Source: Luzula sylvatica (lineage: Eukaryota > Streptophyta > Magnoliopsida > Poales > Juncaceae). From it: a DNA stretch of 64,000 nucleotides. The position numbers and the translations under genes are program-made. Position 1 is the first letter of the stretch; every line of letters starts with the position of its first letter. Shown here piece by piece: positions 53,901 to 64,000 of the stretch. A model generated the notes under the pieces. That model had not been told where the DNA came from. It made no database searches and was given only the letters and a program-made list of their open reading frames with translations. The stretch spans positions 10,050,862 through 10,114,861 of the forward strand of contig OX326959.1 of NCBI GenBank assembly GCA_946800325.1, in the 5' to 3' direction.

Positions 53901-54380
53901 TGAAGGTGTTAGACTTCACTATAAGAATTTTTAAGAATTGATTGAAAAAAAAATAGAAATTTGTGTGTGCTTGTCTTATATAACGGAGTATTTTTGAGAA
54001 CAACACGAAAATTAAGCATTTTTCTCGTATTACACTTCAAGTGTAACTTTTTTAAGAAAATATAATAATTGACTTTTTTGAATGTGTTAGAATTCACTTT
54101 TCCATTTTTAAGAATTTTTTGAAAAAATAAAAATTTGTGTGTGTTAGTCTTCTATAATGGAATATTTTTAGCATAACACGAAAATTAAGCATTTTACTCA
54201 TGTTACACTTCAATTTTAACATTTTTAAGAAAATATGATAAATGACTTTTCTGAAGGTGTTAGACTTCACTTTTTGCATTTTTACGATATTTTTGAAAAA
54301 ATAGAAATTTGTGTGTGTTAGTCTTCTATTACGATGTATTTTTAGGACAACAATAAAATTAAGCATTTCTCTTGTGTTAC
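53901..54380. repeat. Near-identical ~480-bp satellite block copied from 49262-49740
   Basis: The first ~350 bases are almost identical, including the rare variants ACTATAAGAATTTTTAAGAA, TTGATTGAAAAAAAAATAG and TGTGCTTGTCTTATATAACG. Translation of the minus strand gives the same 62-residue ORF at 49458-49270 and 54097-53909. Offset 4,639 bp. Confidence 0.9.
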
Positions 54381-57300
54381 ACTTCAATTTTAAAATTATT
54401 AAGAATATATGATAATTGACTTTTTTTTGAAGGTGTTACACTTCACTTTTCCATTTTAAGAAATTTTTGAAAAAATAGAAATTAGTGTGTGTTAGTCCTC
54501 TATTACGAAGTATTTTAAGGACAACCTGAAAATTAAGCATTTTTCTCGTGTTACACTTCAATTTTAACATTTTTAAGAAAATATGATAATTGACTTTTTT
54601 CGAAGGTGTTAGACTTTACTTTTATTATTTTTAAGAAATTTTTGAAAAAATAGAAATTTGTGTGTGTAAGTCTTTTATAACAGAGTATTTTGAGGCCAAC
54701 AAGAAAATTAAGCATTTTGCTCGTGTGATACTTCAATTTTAACATTTTAAGAAAATACGACATGTGACTTTTTTCTAAGGTGTTAGACTTCACTTTATGC
54801 ATTTTTATGATTTTTTTGAAAAAAAATAGAAATTTGTGTGTGTTCATCTTCTATAACGGAGTATTTTGAGTACAACACGAAAATTAAGCATTGTTCTCGT
54901 GTTACACTTCAATTTTAATATTTTTAGGAAACCATGATAATTAACTTTTTTTAAGGTGTTATTAGACTTCACTTTTAGCACTTTTAAGAATTTTTTGAAA
55001 AAATAGAAATTTGTGTGTGTTAGTCTTCTATTATGATGTATTTTGAGGACAACATGAAAATAAAGCATTTTTCTCGAGTTACACTTCAATTTTAACATTT
55101 TTATGAATATATAATAATTGAATTTTTTTTTGAAGGTGTTAGACTTCACTTTTCCATTTCTAAGATTTTTTGAAAAAATAGAAATTTTTGTGTGTTAGTC
55201 TTCTGTTACGAAGTATTTTGAGGACAACATGAAAATTAAGTATTTTGCTCGTGGTACACTTCAATTTTAACATTTTTAGGAAAATATGATAATTGACTTT
55301 TTTAGAAGGTGTTATACTTCACTTTTAGCATTTTTAAGAAATTTTTGAAAAAATAGAAATGTGTGTGTGTTAATCTTCTATAACGGAATATTTTGAGGAC
55401 AACACGAAAATTAAGCATTTTGCTCGTGTGACACTTCGTTTTGACATTTTAGGAAAATATGATAACTGACTTTTTCGAAGGTGTTAGACTTCACTTTTAA
55501 GCATTTTTAAGAATTTTTTTAACACAATAGAAATTTGTGTGTGTTAGTCTTCTATAACGGAGCATTTTGGGGACAACACGAAAATTAAGCATTTTTCTCG
55601 TGTTACACTTCAATTTTAGCCTTTTTAAGAAAATATAATAAATGACTTTTTTTAATGTGTTAGACTTAACTTTTACATTTTTAAGAAATTTTTGAAAAAA
55701 ATAGAAATTTGTGTGTGTTAGTCTTCTATAATGAAATATTTTGAGGATAACCACGAAAATTAAGTATTTTTCTCATGTAACACTTCAATTTTAACATTTT
55801 TAAGAAAATATGATAAATGACTTTTTCGAAGGTGTTAGACTTCACTTTATGCATTTTTAAGATTTTTTTGAAAAAAAAAATAGAAATTTGTGTGTGTTGT
55901 TCTTCTATAACGTAGTATTTTGAGGACAACACGAAAATTAAGCAGTTTTCTCGTGTTACACTTCAATTTTAATATTTTTAGGAAAATATGATAATTAACT
56001 TTTTTTAAGGTGTTATTAGACTTCACTTTTAGCACTTTTAAGAATTTTTTGAAAAAATAGAAATTTGTGTGTGTTAGTCTTCTATTAAGATGTATTTTGA
56101 GGACAAAATGAAAATAAAGCATTTTTCTCGTGTTACACTTGAATTTTAACATTTTTAAGAAAATATAATAATTGACTTTTTTTGAAGGTGTTAGACTTCA
56201 CTTTTCCATTTCTAAGATTTTTTTGAAAAAATAGAAATTTTTGTTTGTTAGTCTTCTGTTACGAAGTATTTTGAGGACAACATGAAAATTTAGTATTTTG
56301 CTCGTGTTACACTTCAATTTTAACATTTTTAAGAAAATATGATAATTGACTTTTTTTAGAAAGTGTTATACTACACTTTTAGCATTTTTAAGAATTTTTT
56401 AAAAAATAGAAATGTACGTGTGTTGGTCTTCTATAACGGAGTATTTTTAGGAAAACATGATAATTAAGCATTATACTCGTGTGACACTTCAATTTTAACA
56501 TTTTATGAAAATATAATAACTGACTTTTTTCGAAGGTATTAGACTTCACTTTTAAGCATTTTTAAGAATTTTTTGAAAACAATAGAAATTTGTGTGTGTT
56601 AGTCTTCTATAACGGAGTATTTTGAGGACAACATGAAAATTAAGCATTTTTCCCGTGTTACATTTCAATTTGAACATTTTTAAGAAAATATTGTTATTGA
56701 CTTTTTTTAATGTGTTAGACTTTAGAATTTTTTTTAAAAAAATTGAAAAATAGAAATTTGTGTGTGTTATTATTCTGTAATGGTGTATTTTGAGGATAAC
56801 ATGAAAATTAAGCATTTTTCTCGTGTTACACCTCAATTTTGAAATTTTTAAGAAAATATGATAATTGAATATTTTTTTGAAGGTGTTAGACTTAACTTTT
56901 AACATCTTTAAGAAATTTTTGAAAAAATAGAAAGTTGTATGTGTTAGTCTTCTATTACGTTGTATTTTGAGGACAACATGAAAAGTAAACATTTTCCTCG
57001 TGATACACTATAATTTTATCATTTTTTAGAAAATATGACAATTGACTTTTTTCGAAGGTGTTAGACTTCACTTTAAGCATTTTTAAGATTTTTTTCAAAA
57101 AAAAATAGAAATTTGTTTGTATTAGTCTTCTATAACTGAGTATTTTGAGGACAACACAAAAATTAAGCATTTTTCTCGTGTTACACTTCAATTTTAACAT
57201 TTTTAAGAAAATATAATAATTGACTTTTTTTAATGTGTTAGACTTCACTTTTCCATTTTTCAGAAATTTTTGAAACAATAGAAATTTTTGTGTGTTAGTC

Positions 57301-60300
57301 TTCTATCACGATGTATTTTTCGGACAACAAGAAAATTAAGCATTTTTCTTGTGTTACATTTCAATTTTAAAATTATTAAGAAAAAATGATAATTGACTTT
57401 TTTTTTAAGGTGTTAGACTTCACTTTTCCATTTTAATAAATTTTTGAAAAAATAGAAATTAGTTTGTGTTAGTCCTCTATTACGAAGTATTTTGAGGACA
57501 ACATAGAAATTAAGCATTTTGCTCGTGTGATACTTCAATTTTAACATTTTAAGAAAATATGATAAGTGACTTTTTTCGAAGGTGTTAGACTTCACTTTAA
57601 GAATTTTATGAAAAAAAATAGAAATTTGTGTGTGTTAGTATTCTATAATGGAGTATTTTGATGACAACACGAAAATTAAGCATTTTTCTCGTGATACACT
57701 TCAATTTTAATATTTTTAAGAAAATATTATAATTGACTTTTTTGAAGGTGTTAGACTTCACTTTTAGCACTTTTAAGAATTTTTTGAAAAAAATAGAAAT
57801 TTGTGTGTGTCAGTCTTCTATAACGGAGTATTTTGAGGACAACACGAAAATTAAGCATTTTTCTCGTGTTACACTTCAATTTTAATATTTTTAAGAAAAT
57901 ATGATAATTGACTTTTTTGAAGGTGTTAGACTTCACTTTTAGCACTTTTAAGAATTTTTTGAAAAAATAGAAATTTGTGTGTGTTAGTCTTCTATTACGA
58001 TGTATTTTGGGGACAACATGAAAATAAAGCATTTTTCTCGTGTTACACTTCAATTTTAAGATTTTTAAGAAAATATAATAATTTACTTTTTTTGAAGGTG
58101 TTAGACTTCACTTTTCCATTTCTAAGATTTTTTTTGAAAAAATAGAAATTTTTGTGTGTTAGTCTTCTGTAACGAAGTATTAGGAGGGCAAAATGAAAAT
58201 TAAGTATTTTGTTCGTGTTACAATTCAATTTTAACATATTTAAGAAAATATGATAATTGACTTTTTTCGAAGGTGTTAGACTTCACTTTTAGCATTTTTA
58301 AGAAATTTTTGAAAAAATAGAAATGAGTGTGTGTTAGTCTTTTATAACGGAGTATTTTGAGGACAACATGAAAATTAAGCATTTTGCTCATGTGAAACTT
58401 CAATTTTAACATTTTAAGAAAATATGAATATTTAGTTTTTTCGAAGGGGTTAGACATCACTTTTAAGCATTTTTAAGAATTTTTTGAAAACAATAGAAAT
58501 TTGTGTGTGTTAGTCTTCTATAACGGAGTATTATGAGGACAACATGAAAATTAAGCATTTTTCTCGTGTTACAGTTCAATTTAAACATTTTTACGAAAAT
58601 ATGATAATTGACTTTGTTTTAAGGTGTTAGACTTCATTTTTGTATTTTTAAGAAATTTTTGAAAAAATAGAAATTTGTGTGTGTTAGTCTTCTATAAAAC
58701 AGTATTTTGAGGCCAACTTGAAAATTAAGTATTTTTCACGTGTTACACTTCAATTTTAATATTTTTTAGAAAATATGATAATTGACTTTTTTTTTAAGGT
58801 GTTAGACTTCACTTTTAGCATTATTAAGATTTTTTTGCAAAAATAAAAATTTGTGTGTGTTAGTCTTCTGATACGAAGTATTCTGAGGGCAACATGAAAA
58901 TAAAGCATTTTTCACGTTTTACACATCAATTTTAACTTTTTTAAGGAAATATGATAATTGACTTTTTCGAAGGTGTTAGACTTCACTTTTAGCATTTTTA
59001 AGAAATTTTAAAAAAAATGCAAATTTGTGTATGTTCGTCTTCTATAATGGATTATTTTGAGGACAACATGAAAATTAAGAATTTTTCCCGTGTTGCACTT
59101 CAATTTTAACATTTTTAAGAAAATATGACAATTTACTTTTTTTAAGGTGCTAGACTTCATTTTTGCATTTTTAAGAAATTTTTTAAAAAATAGAAATTTA
59201 TGTGTGGTAGTCTTCTATTACGAAATATTTTGAGGACAACATAAAAATTAAGCATTTTGCTCGTGTTACACGTCAATTTCAACATTTTTAAGAAAATATG
59301 ATAATTGACTTTTTTCGAAGCTGATAGACTTGACTACTAGCTTTTTTAATAGTTTTTTGAAAAAATAGAAATTTTTGTGTGTAAGTCTTTTATAACGGAG
59401 TATTTTTAGGCGAACAAGAAAATTAAGCATTTTTGCTCGTGTGATACTTTAATTTTAACATTTTAAGAAAATATGACATTTGACTTTTTTCGAAGGTGTT
59501 AGACTTCACTTAATGCATTTTTAAGATTTTTTTGAAAAAAAATAGAAATTTGTGTGTGTTGGTCTTCTATAACGGAGTATTTTGAGGACAACACGAAAAT
59601 TATGCATTTTTCTCGTGTTACACTTCAATTTTAATATTTTTAGGATAACATGATAATTAACTTTTTTTAAGGTGTTATTAGACTTCACTTTTAGCACTTT
59701 TAAGAATTTTTTGAAAAAATAGAAATTTGTGTGTGTTAGTCTTCTATTATGAAGTATTTTCAGGACAACATGAAAATAAAGCATTTTTCTCGTGTTACAC
59801 TTCAATTTTAACATTTTTAAGAAAATATAATAATTGACTTTTTTTTAAGGTGTTAGACTTCACTTTTCCATTTCTAAGATTTTTTTGGAAAAATAGAAAA
59901 TTTTGTGTGTTAGTCTTTTATAACGGGGTATTTTGAGGACAACAAGAAAATTAAGCATTTTGCTCGTGTGATACTTCAATTTTAACATTTTTAGAAAATA
60001 TGTAAGTGACTTTTTTCGAAGGTGTTAGACTTCACTTTAAGCATTTTTAAGATTTTTTTGAAAAAAACATAGAAATTTGTGTGTGTTAGTCTTCTATAAC
60101 GGAGTATTTTGAGGACAACACGAAAATATAGTATTATGCTTGTGTTACACTTTAATTTTAACATTTTTAAGAAAAATATGACAATTGACTTTTTTTTTAA
60201 GGTGTTAGACTTCATTTTTGCATTTTTAAGAAATTTTTGAAAAAATAGAAATTTGTGTGTTAGTCTTCTATAAAGGAGTATTTTGAGGACAACATGAAAA

Positions 60301-60958
60301 TTAAGCATTTGTCTCGTGTTACACTTCAATTTTAACATTTTTATGAAATTATGATAATTTACTTTTTTGAAGGTGTTAGACTTCACTTTTAGAATTTTTA
60401 AGTAATTTTTGAAAAATAGAAATTTGTGGGTGGATAATTGACTTTTTGTTAAGGTGTTAGACTTCACTTTTAGCATTTTTAAGATTTTTTTGAAAAAAAA
60501 ATAGGAATGTATGTGTGTTAGTCTTCTACTACGAAATATTTTGAGGAAAACATAAAAATAAAACACTTTGCTTTTGTTACACTTCAATTTTAACATTTTT
60601 GTGAAAATATGATAATTGACTTTTTTTAAGGTGTTAGACTTCACTTTTAACATTTTTAAGAATTTTTTTGGAAAAATAGAAATATGTGCGTGTTAGCCTT
60701 CAATTACGAAGTATTTTGAGGACAACGTGATAATAAAGCATTTTGCTCATGTTACACTTCAATTTTTACATTTTTAAGAAAATAGATAATTAACTTTTTT
60801 TGAAGGTGATAAGACTTCATTTTTAGCATTTTTAAGAATTTTTTGAAAAAATGAAAATGTGTGTGTGTCTTAGTCTTCTATTACGAAGTACTTTGAAGCC
60901 TACATTAATATAAATCATTTTGCTCGCGTTACACCACATTTTTACCATTTTTTAAAAA

Positions 60959-61050
60959 TATGATATTTGACTTTTTTTTGCAGGTATTAGACTTCAGGTA
61001 CCACGAATTAAAATAATGATATTTGATTTTTTTTTGCAGGTATTAGACTT
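60959..61050. repeat. Degenerate right edge of the satellite with 57-bp periodicity
   Basis: TGATATTTGA(C/T)TTTTTTTTG followed by CAGGTATTAGACTTC occurs at 60961 and 61018, a period of ~57 bases, which is one satellite subunit rather than a full unit. Past 61050 the satellite is no longer recognisable, though CGCGTTACACCACAT near 61049 echoes a subunit start. Confidence 0.75.
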
Positions 61051-61433
61051 CGCGTTACACCACATGGACTTTATCGATGTGTGGATGCCAACTTTTTTGT
61101 GATAAGAGCAAGGGTTATTTATTCTATCAGTGGATTCCTTCATTGTCATAAATGACATTCCCTCCTCGGCGCGCAGGACACGAATTATCCCCGGCACTAT
61201 ACCCATTTGACGCAATTGGTCCTCCCTTTCCAATTGTTTTTTGGAAAGGTTAATGAAAATATCTTTTAATATATGATACACTATTTTATTTTTTTAATAT
61301 ATAATTTTATTCATGCAAATATTATATTTAATCAATATATAACTGATTAATGAGTGTTCTTCATTTATTATCAATATTTCATGAATAGATCTGTATCTCA
61401 AATCCAAGACTTAAATTTTATTTTTCTTATCAG
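61051..61433. other. Unassigned single-copy-like DNA
   Basis: 61060-61260 is less AT-rich and open on the minus strand (KKQLEREDQLRQMGIVPG), but I could not assign it to a family. The remainder is AT-rich. Confidence 0.35.
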
Positions 61434-61597
61434 CATTTAGATCTTTGCGTATTAGGGTTGGTGGCTCTTTGCAAGACCAAGTAGTATCCGGCATTCCCAA
61501 TATAGGGAACCAATGTACCGGTTTTAAAAAGGCGTCCTCTGGTTTTTTTGGATTTTCGAAAGGGTGTTTAAGCATGCAAATACGCGCGAGTATTTGA
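61434..61597 (+). pseudogene. Heparanase-like (GH79) gene relic, one exon fragment
   Basis: After an acceptor-like TTATCAG at 61433, the plus strand reads FRSLRIRVGGSLQDQVVSGI, then CTGFKKASSGFFGFSKGCLS, ending at TGA (61595-61597). Plant heparanase-like proteins (glycoside hydrolase 79, cell-wall arabinogalactan processing) have LRIR(I/L)GGSLQDQV, a Cys, then GLFGFSKGCLHM at this spacing. Homology stops after LSM: the expected RWDELN is absent. No other exon was found nearby, so this is a dead fragment or a transferred exon. The minus-strand ORF over the same bases (61725-61411) is a shadow. Confidence 0.75.
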
Positions 61598-62000
61598 TCA
61601 CTCGTCATATTTACACGAGTCAAGGCTAACACATATGAAAAAGTATTTGGATGACTAATACACGCGAAATACAAAATTTTGAAGTTTTCGAAAGTATCGG
61701 ATTTAAAGATAACCATAATATGCAAAATACTCTATTTTTTATTATGCCGAAATTGAAAATGTTAACACGTGAGAAATACTCCCATTTCGAGATTCGAGAT
61801 GCAGATCCATCTCTCGCCGAGTATGGGAAGCATTACGATTTCGATCAATAATGGGTTTGGGTTAGATTTGACCAATAAGGTGAAAGGAGTTGCCGATGTA
61901 TTTCCATTATCGATGTAGAATTTGGATATTTGAAAATGAAGTAATAAATAATGTAAGGAGCTCTTGTATTATTTTTTCTTGTATGAGAGTGAGGTAAAAA
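61598..62000. other. Intergenic; unassigned coding-like patch
   Basis: 61745-61851 is open on the plus strand (KYSHFEIRDADPSLAEYGKH) but I cannot identify it. No element boundary is visible. Confidence 0.3.
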
Positions 62001-62169
62001 AACTCACAAAGTTTCAGCTTAATTACAATTGTTCAGAGATGATAATTGAACTCTTGAACTCTGAGTGAACTAAACCGAGATTCAGAGAAAAGAAAAGGGA
62101 ACGAATTACAAACTTTAAACCAAGCACGCCATTAAAACTCACCAAGTTTGAGCTTAATTACAATTGTTC
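62001..62169 (+). repeat. 34-bp direct repeat, 135 bp apart
   Basis: AACTCAC(A/C)AAGTTT(C/G)AGC followed by TTAATTACAATTGTTCA occurs at 62001 and 62136 with two differences. Function unknown; it lies 3' of the bromodomain gene. Confidence 0.85.
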
Positions 62170-62692
62170 AACAAAATGATTCTCTCTCCTCTCTTTCCCT
62201 ATATATATCCTTCTGACATTCGTTCTGACAGTGCACAGAATACAAGGAAAGAATAACAAACTCAAAAGTAATAACTTGCAAAATCCTCGTGCTTGCAAGA
62301 GTTATGATTATGAACTTATTATATACATGATATTCCACAAGTATGCAAGGGCATTCGTGATATTATGAGATTTTATGTGGGCAAGTCGAAATTCCACTTT
62401 ATATAAATGGCTTGTATGCCTAAGCTAACAATACCAACACACAATAAAAAAGCATAAGAAAAATACTATCCTTCTAAATAACAACAAAAATTACCGAAGA
62501 ACAGCGATGAGTGAACAAATACATAAAATTTCAAGGGGTGGAAAATGAAAATGAAAACCTAGCCATCTAATACTAAATAGTTACTGAACCCATATACATA
62601 AAACACAAGACAACAAAAACCCTAAAATTCAGAAAGAAAAAAAAAGAAAAAAAAAACATAAAAGAATAGGTGAATATTTATAATGTCAACAA
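62170..62692. other. 3' flank of the bromodomain gene
   Basis: Contains a CT-rich patch and TATATATA at ~62200 but no coding region. The part nearest 62692 is probably the 3' UTR of the minus-strand gene. Confidence 0.4.
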
Positions 62693-64000
62693 TTAAAAAT
62701 TATTACTGTCCTCTGCGAATGTCAAGAAATACCTCAAAACAAACTGCTTATTATCCTCGTTACTTCCCTCTCCTCTATTTCTACCACGAATCACGCCTCT
62801 TATCACCTTCGTATAAAGCATCTCCAATTGAGGCACTCCGTATCCCTCCGTTCTCTCCAAAAATACCTTCTTTATCGACTCCACTTTTTCCGAGAATTCA
62901 GAATCCGCCATTTCCACATCCAGAATTTCATTTCCTTCAGAAGATCCAGAATTGGTTTCCGGTTCCGCTGTCTGTACAGAGTTCTCTTGAGTTAACGGAT
63001 CGGGTTTCATTAAATCTAAATCGGTATTTGTAGCTTTGTCATCTTTGCATGTATCTGAGAACATGAATAATATAGTCAATATTTTCACTTATATACCCCT
63101 GCAAAAGTGAAAATAATATTTTACCTGAATTTTCATTATCTGAGATTTTCTTTTGTTTCTTCAAAACCTCGGAACTCTGAGACAAATTAACTTCAGGCTG
63201 GGCATTTCGAAGCCTTGCGCTGGTTCTAGTAACCGTGGTCGCTGTTTGCAGTACCGGGTTTGATTGCAAAACCGACCCGTTATCTTCGTCTGCTTCGAAA
63301 TGTAACGGCCCTCCTTGTTCTGCGATCTTATCACAGAACGACACCAACGCTGGATCCATTTGCGATAACATGCCATGCACCTTACAAAAAACAAAAAAAA
63401 GGTGTTGATAATAATAAATTAATAATAAAATATTTCGAGAATATGAGAATGTAAGGAATTATTATTTATTACCACATCGCGAAGCTCGTGTGCTCTACTA
63501 ACTATTCGCGACCCGTTATAGTCATCTCCATTATACGCCTGTTTATAAGATAATATATAAAATATATATAGCAATAATAATGATAATAATAAAGAAATGG
63601 ACCTTGGCATTGGAGACAATGAGATCGATATCATTGATGAACCCAGAACGGGTCAGATAAAACCCAGAATCGACCCGTTGTAAAACCGTAGCGATATCCA
63701 TTGGATTCTGAATTACCGTCTTGTAATCCGGCACTTCCTCCTCCGTCACGGGGTAATGAAACACGATGAACCTCTTGTCGTGAAATATCCTGCAACGCGT
63801 GGAAGGGCATTGTTGTAATTTATCCATAATTCAGGGGGATTTTTGTTATTATTTTTGAGAACCTGTTGCAGATGTCACGGAGACACATTCTGAGACGGCG
63901 CATTGCGTGTTGCTCTGCCTCGGCTTTGGTTTTCAGTTCTGACAGCTTGGGCCCACTTGCCTCTTTCGGAGCCTTTGGGAGTTCAGACAGGGTTTTACGG
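62693..64000 (-). CDS. BRAT1: BRAT1/ATAD2-like bromodomain protein, C-terminal part (5' end outside window)
   Basis: Exons in transcript order: 64000-63863, 63789-63603, 63538-63473, 63380-63125, 63054-62693; 335 residues plus TAA, in frame throughout. A basic/helical lead-in (AEAEQHAMRRLRMCLRDICN) is followed by a bromodomain: KRFIVFHYPVTEEEVPDYKT, QNPMDIATVLQRVDSGFYL, NAKAYNGDDYNGSRIVSRA and ELRDVVHGMLSQMDPALVSF. The Asn of AYNGDD is the expected acetyl-lysine contact. The tail is acidic/Ser-rich and ends LRYFLTFAEDSNNF. Plant homologues (Arabidopsis At1g05910, BRAT1) carry AAA-ATPase domains upstream, outside this window, and act in the nucleus to prevent transcriptional silencing of methylated loci. 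Assignment rests on the order and spacing of these motifs. Confidence 0.92.

Larger units (their letters stand above)
34182..60958. repeat. 174-bp satellite array, main part
   Basis: About 154 tandem units of the family at 29588-32094. No other insertion is visible in this 26.8 kb. Variant blocks recur at multi-unit distances (examples listed separately), showing higher-order structure. Because 174 is divisible by three, one minus-strand frame often stays open for several units (up to 220 codons at 60653-59991, about 120-146 codons elsewhere); the peptides are Lys/Phe/Leu-rich copies of the repeat and are not believed to be genes. Confidence 0.95.

Noticed and set aside
29583..60653. Many minus-strand ORFs of 60-220 codons with similar Lys/Phe/Leu-rich sequence (a possible repeat-protein family)
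   Set aside because: They follow the satellite period exactly (58 codons per unit), start and stop at random unit variants, and change frame with every indel. No splice, promoter or codon pattern supports coding.
61411..61725. Minus-strand 104-codon ORF that looks protein-like
   Set aside because: The opposite strand encodes recognisable heparanase motifs; the minus-strand reading matches nothing I know.

Overview
This is nuclear DNA from a flowering plant, almost certainly a eudicot. The genes are interrupted by many short AT-rich introns with GT..AG borders. The recognisable proteins are plant types: an ARIADNE ubiquitin ligase, a calcium-dependent protein kinase and a plant ATAD2/BRAT1-type bromodomain protein. 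The intergenic DNA holds plant L1 LINEs, a Copia-type gag relic, Helitron-like ends, MITEs and a long satellite array. I cannot name the species.

Layout. 1-1.3 kb: 3' end of an ARIADNE RBR E3 ligase gene (+). 1.3-8.9 kb: AT-rich intergenic DNA with a possible relic gene start (-, 2.5-3.3 kb), a 713-bp inverted repeat, dispersed repeats and a decayed Copia-type gag (-). 9.08-11.33 kb: a 5'-truncated L1 LINE flanked by an exact 18-bp target-site duplication, inserted in gene-like sequence. 11.5-18.2 kb: small elements (MITE, GGTTC-rich repeat, Helitron-like 3' end, long inverted repeat, dispersed repeats, Mutator-like relic). 18.44-20.60 kb: nine-exon gene for a 468-aa FAD-dependent oxidoreductase (+). 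20.90-23.28 kb: nine-exon gene for a 571-aa CPK24-like calcium-dependent protein kinase (-). These two genes converge with 293 bp between their stop codons. 23.3-29.6 kb: more repeats and two further L1 fragments in opposite orientations. 29.6-61.0 kb: about 29 kb of a 174-bp satellite, broken once by a 2.1-kb inverted-repeat element that carries a younger hAT-like MITE. 61.4 kb: one exon-sized relic of a heparanase-like (GH79) gene. 62.69-64.0 kb: C-terminal exons of a BRAT1/ATAD2-like bromodomain gene (-), running off the window.

The four protein genes have no evident joint pathway. The exon models were built by hand from splice signals. The two complete genes give whole-codon totals (469 and 572 codons including stop) and the two partial genes also stay in frame, which supports the models. 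The most unusual structure is the satellite: each 174-bp unit is itself three related ~58-bp subunits, the unit length is a multiple of three so one strand stays open as spurious long ORFs, and the array shows higher-order and local segmental duplications. I found no evidence for a new enzymatic or defence system.
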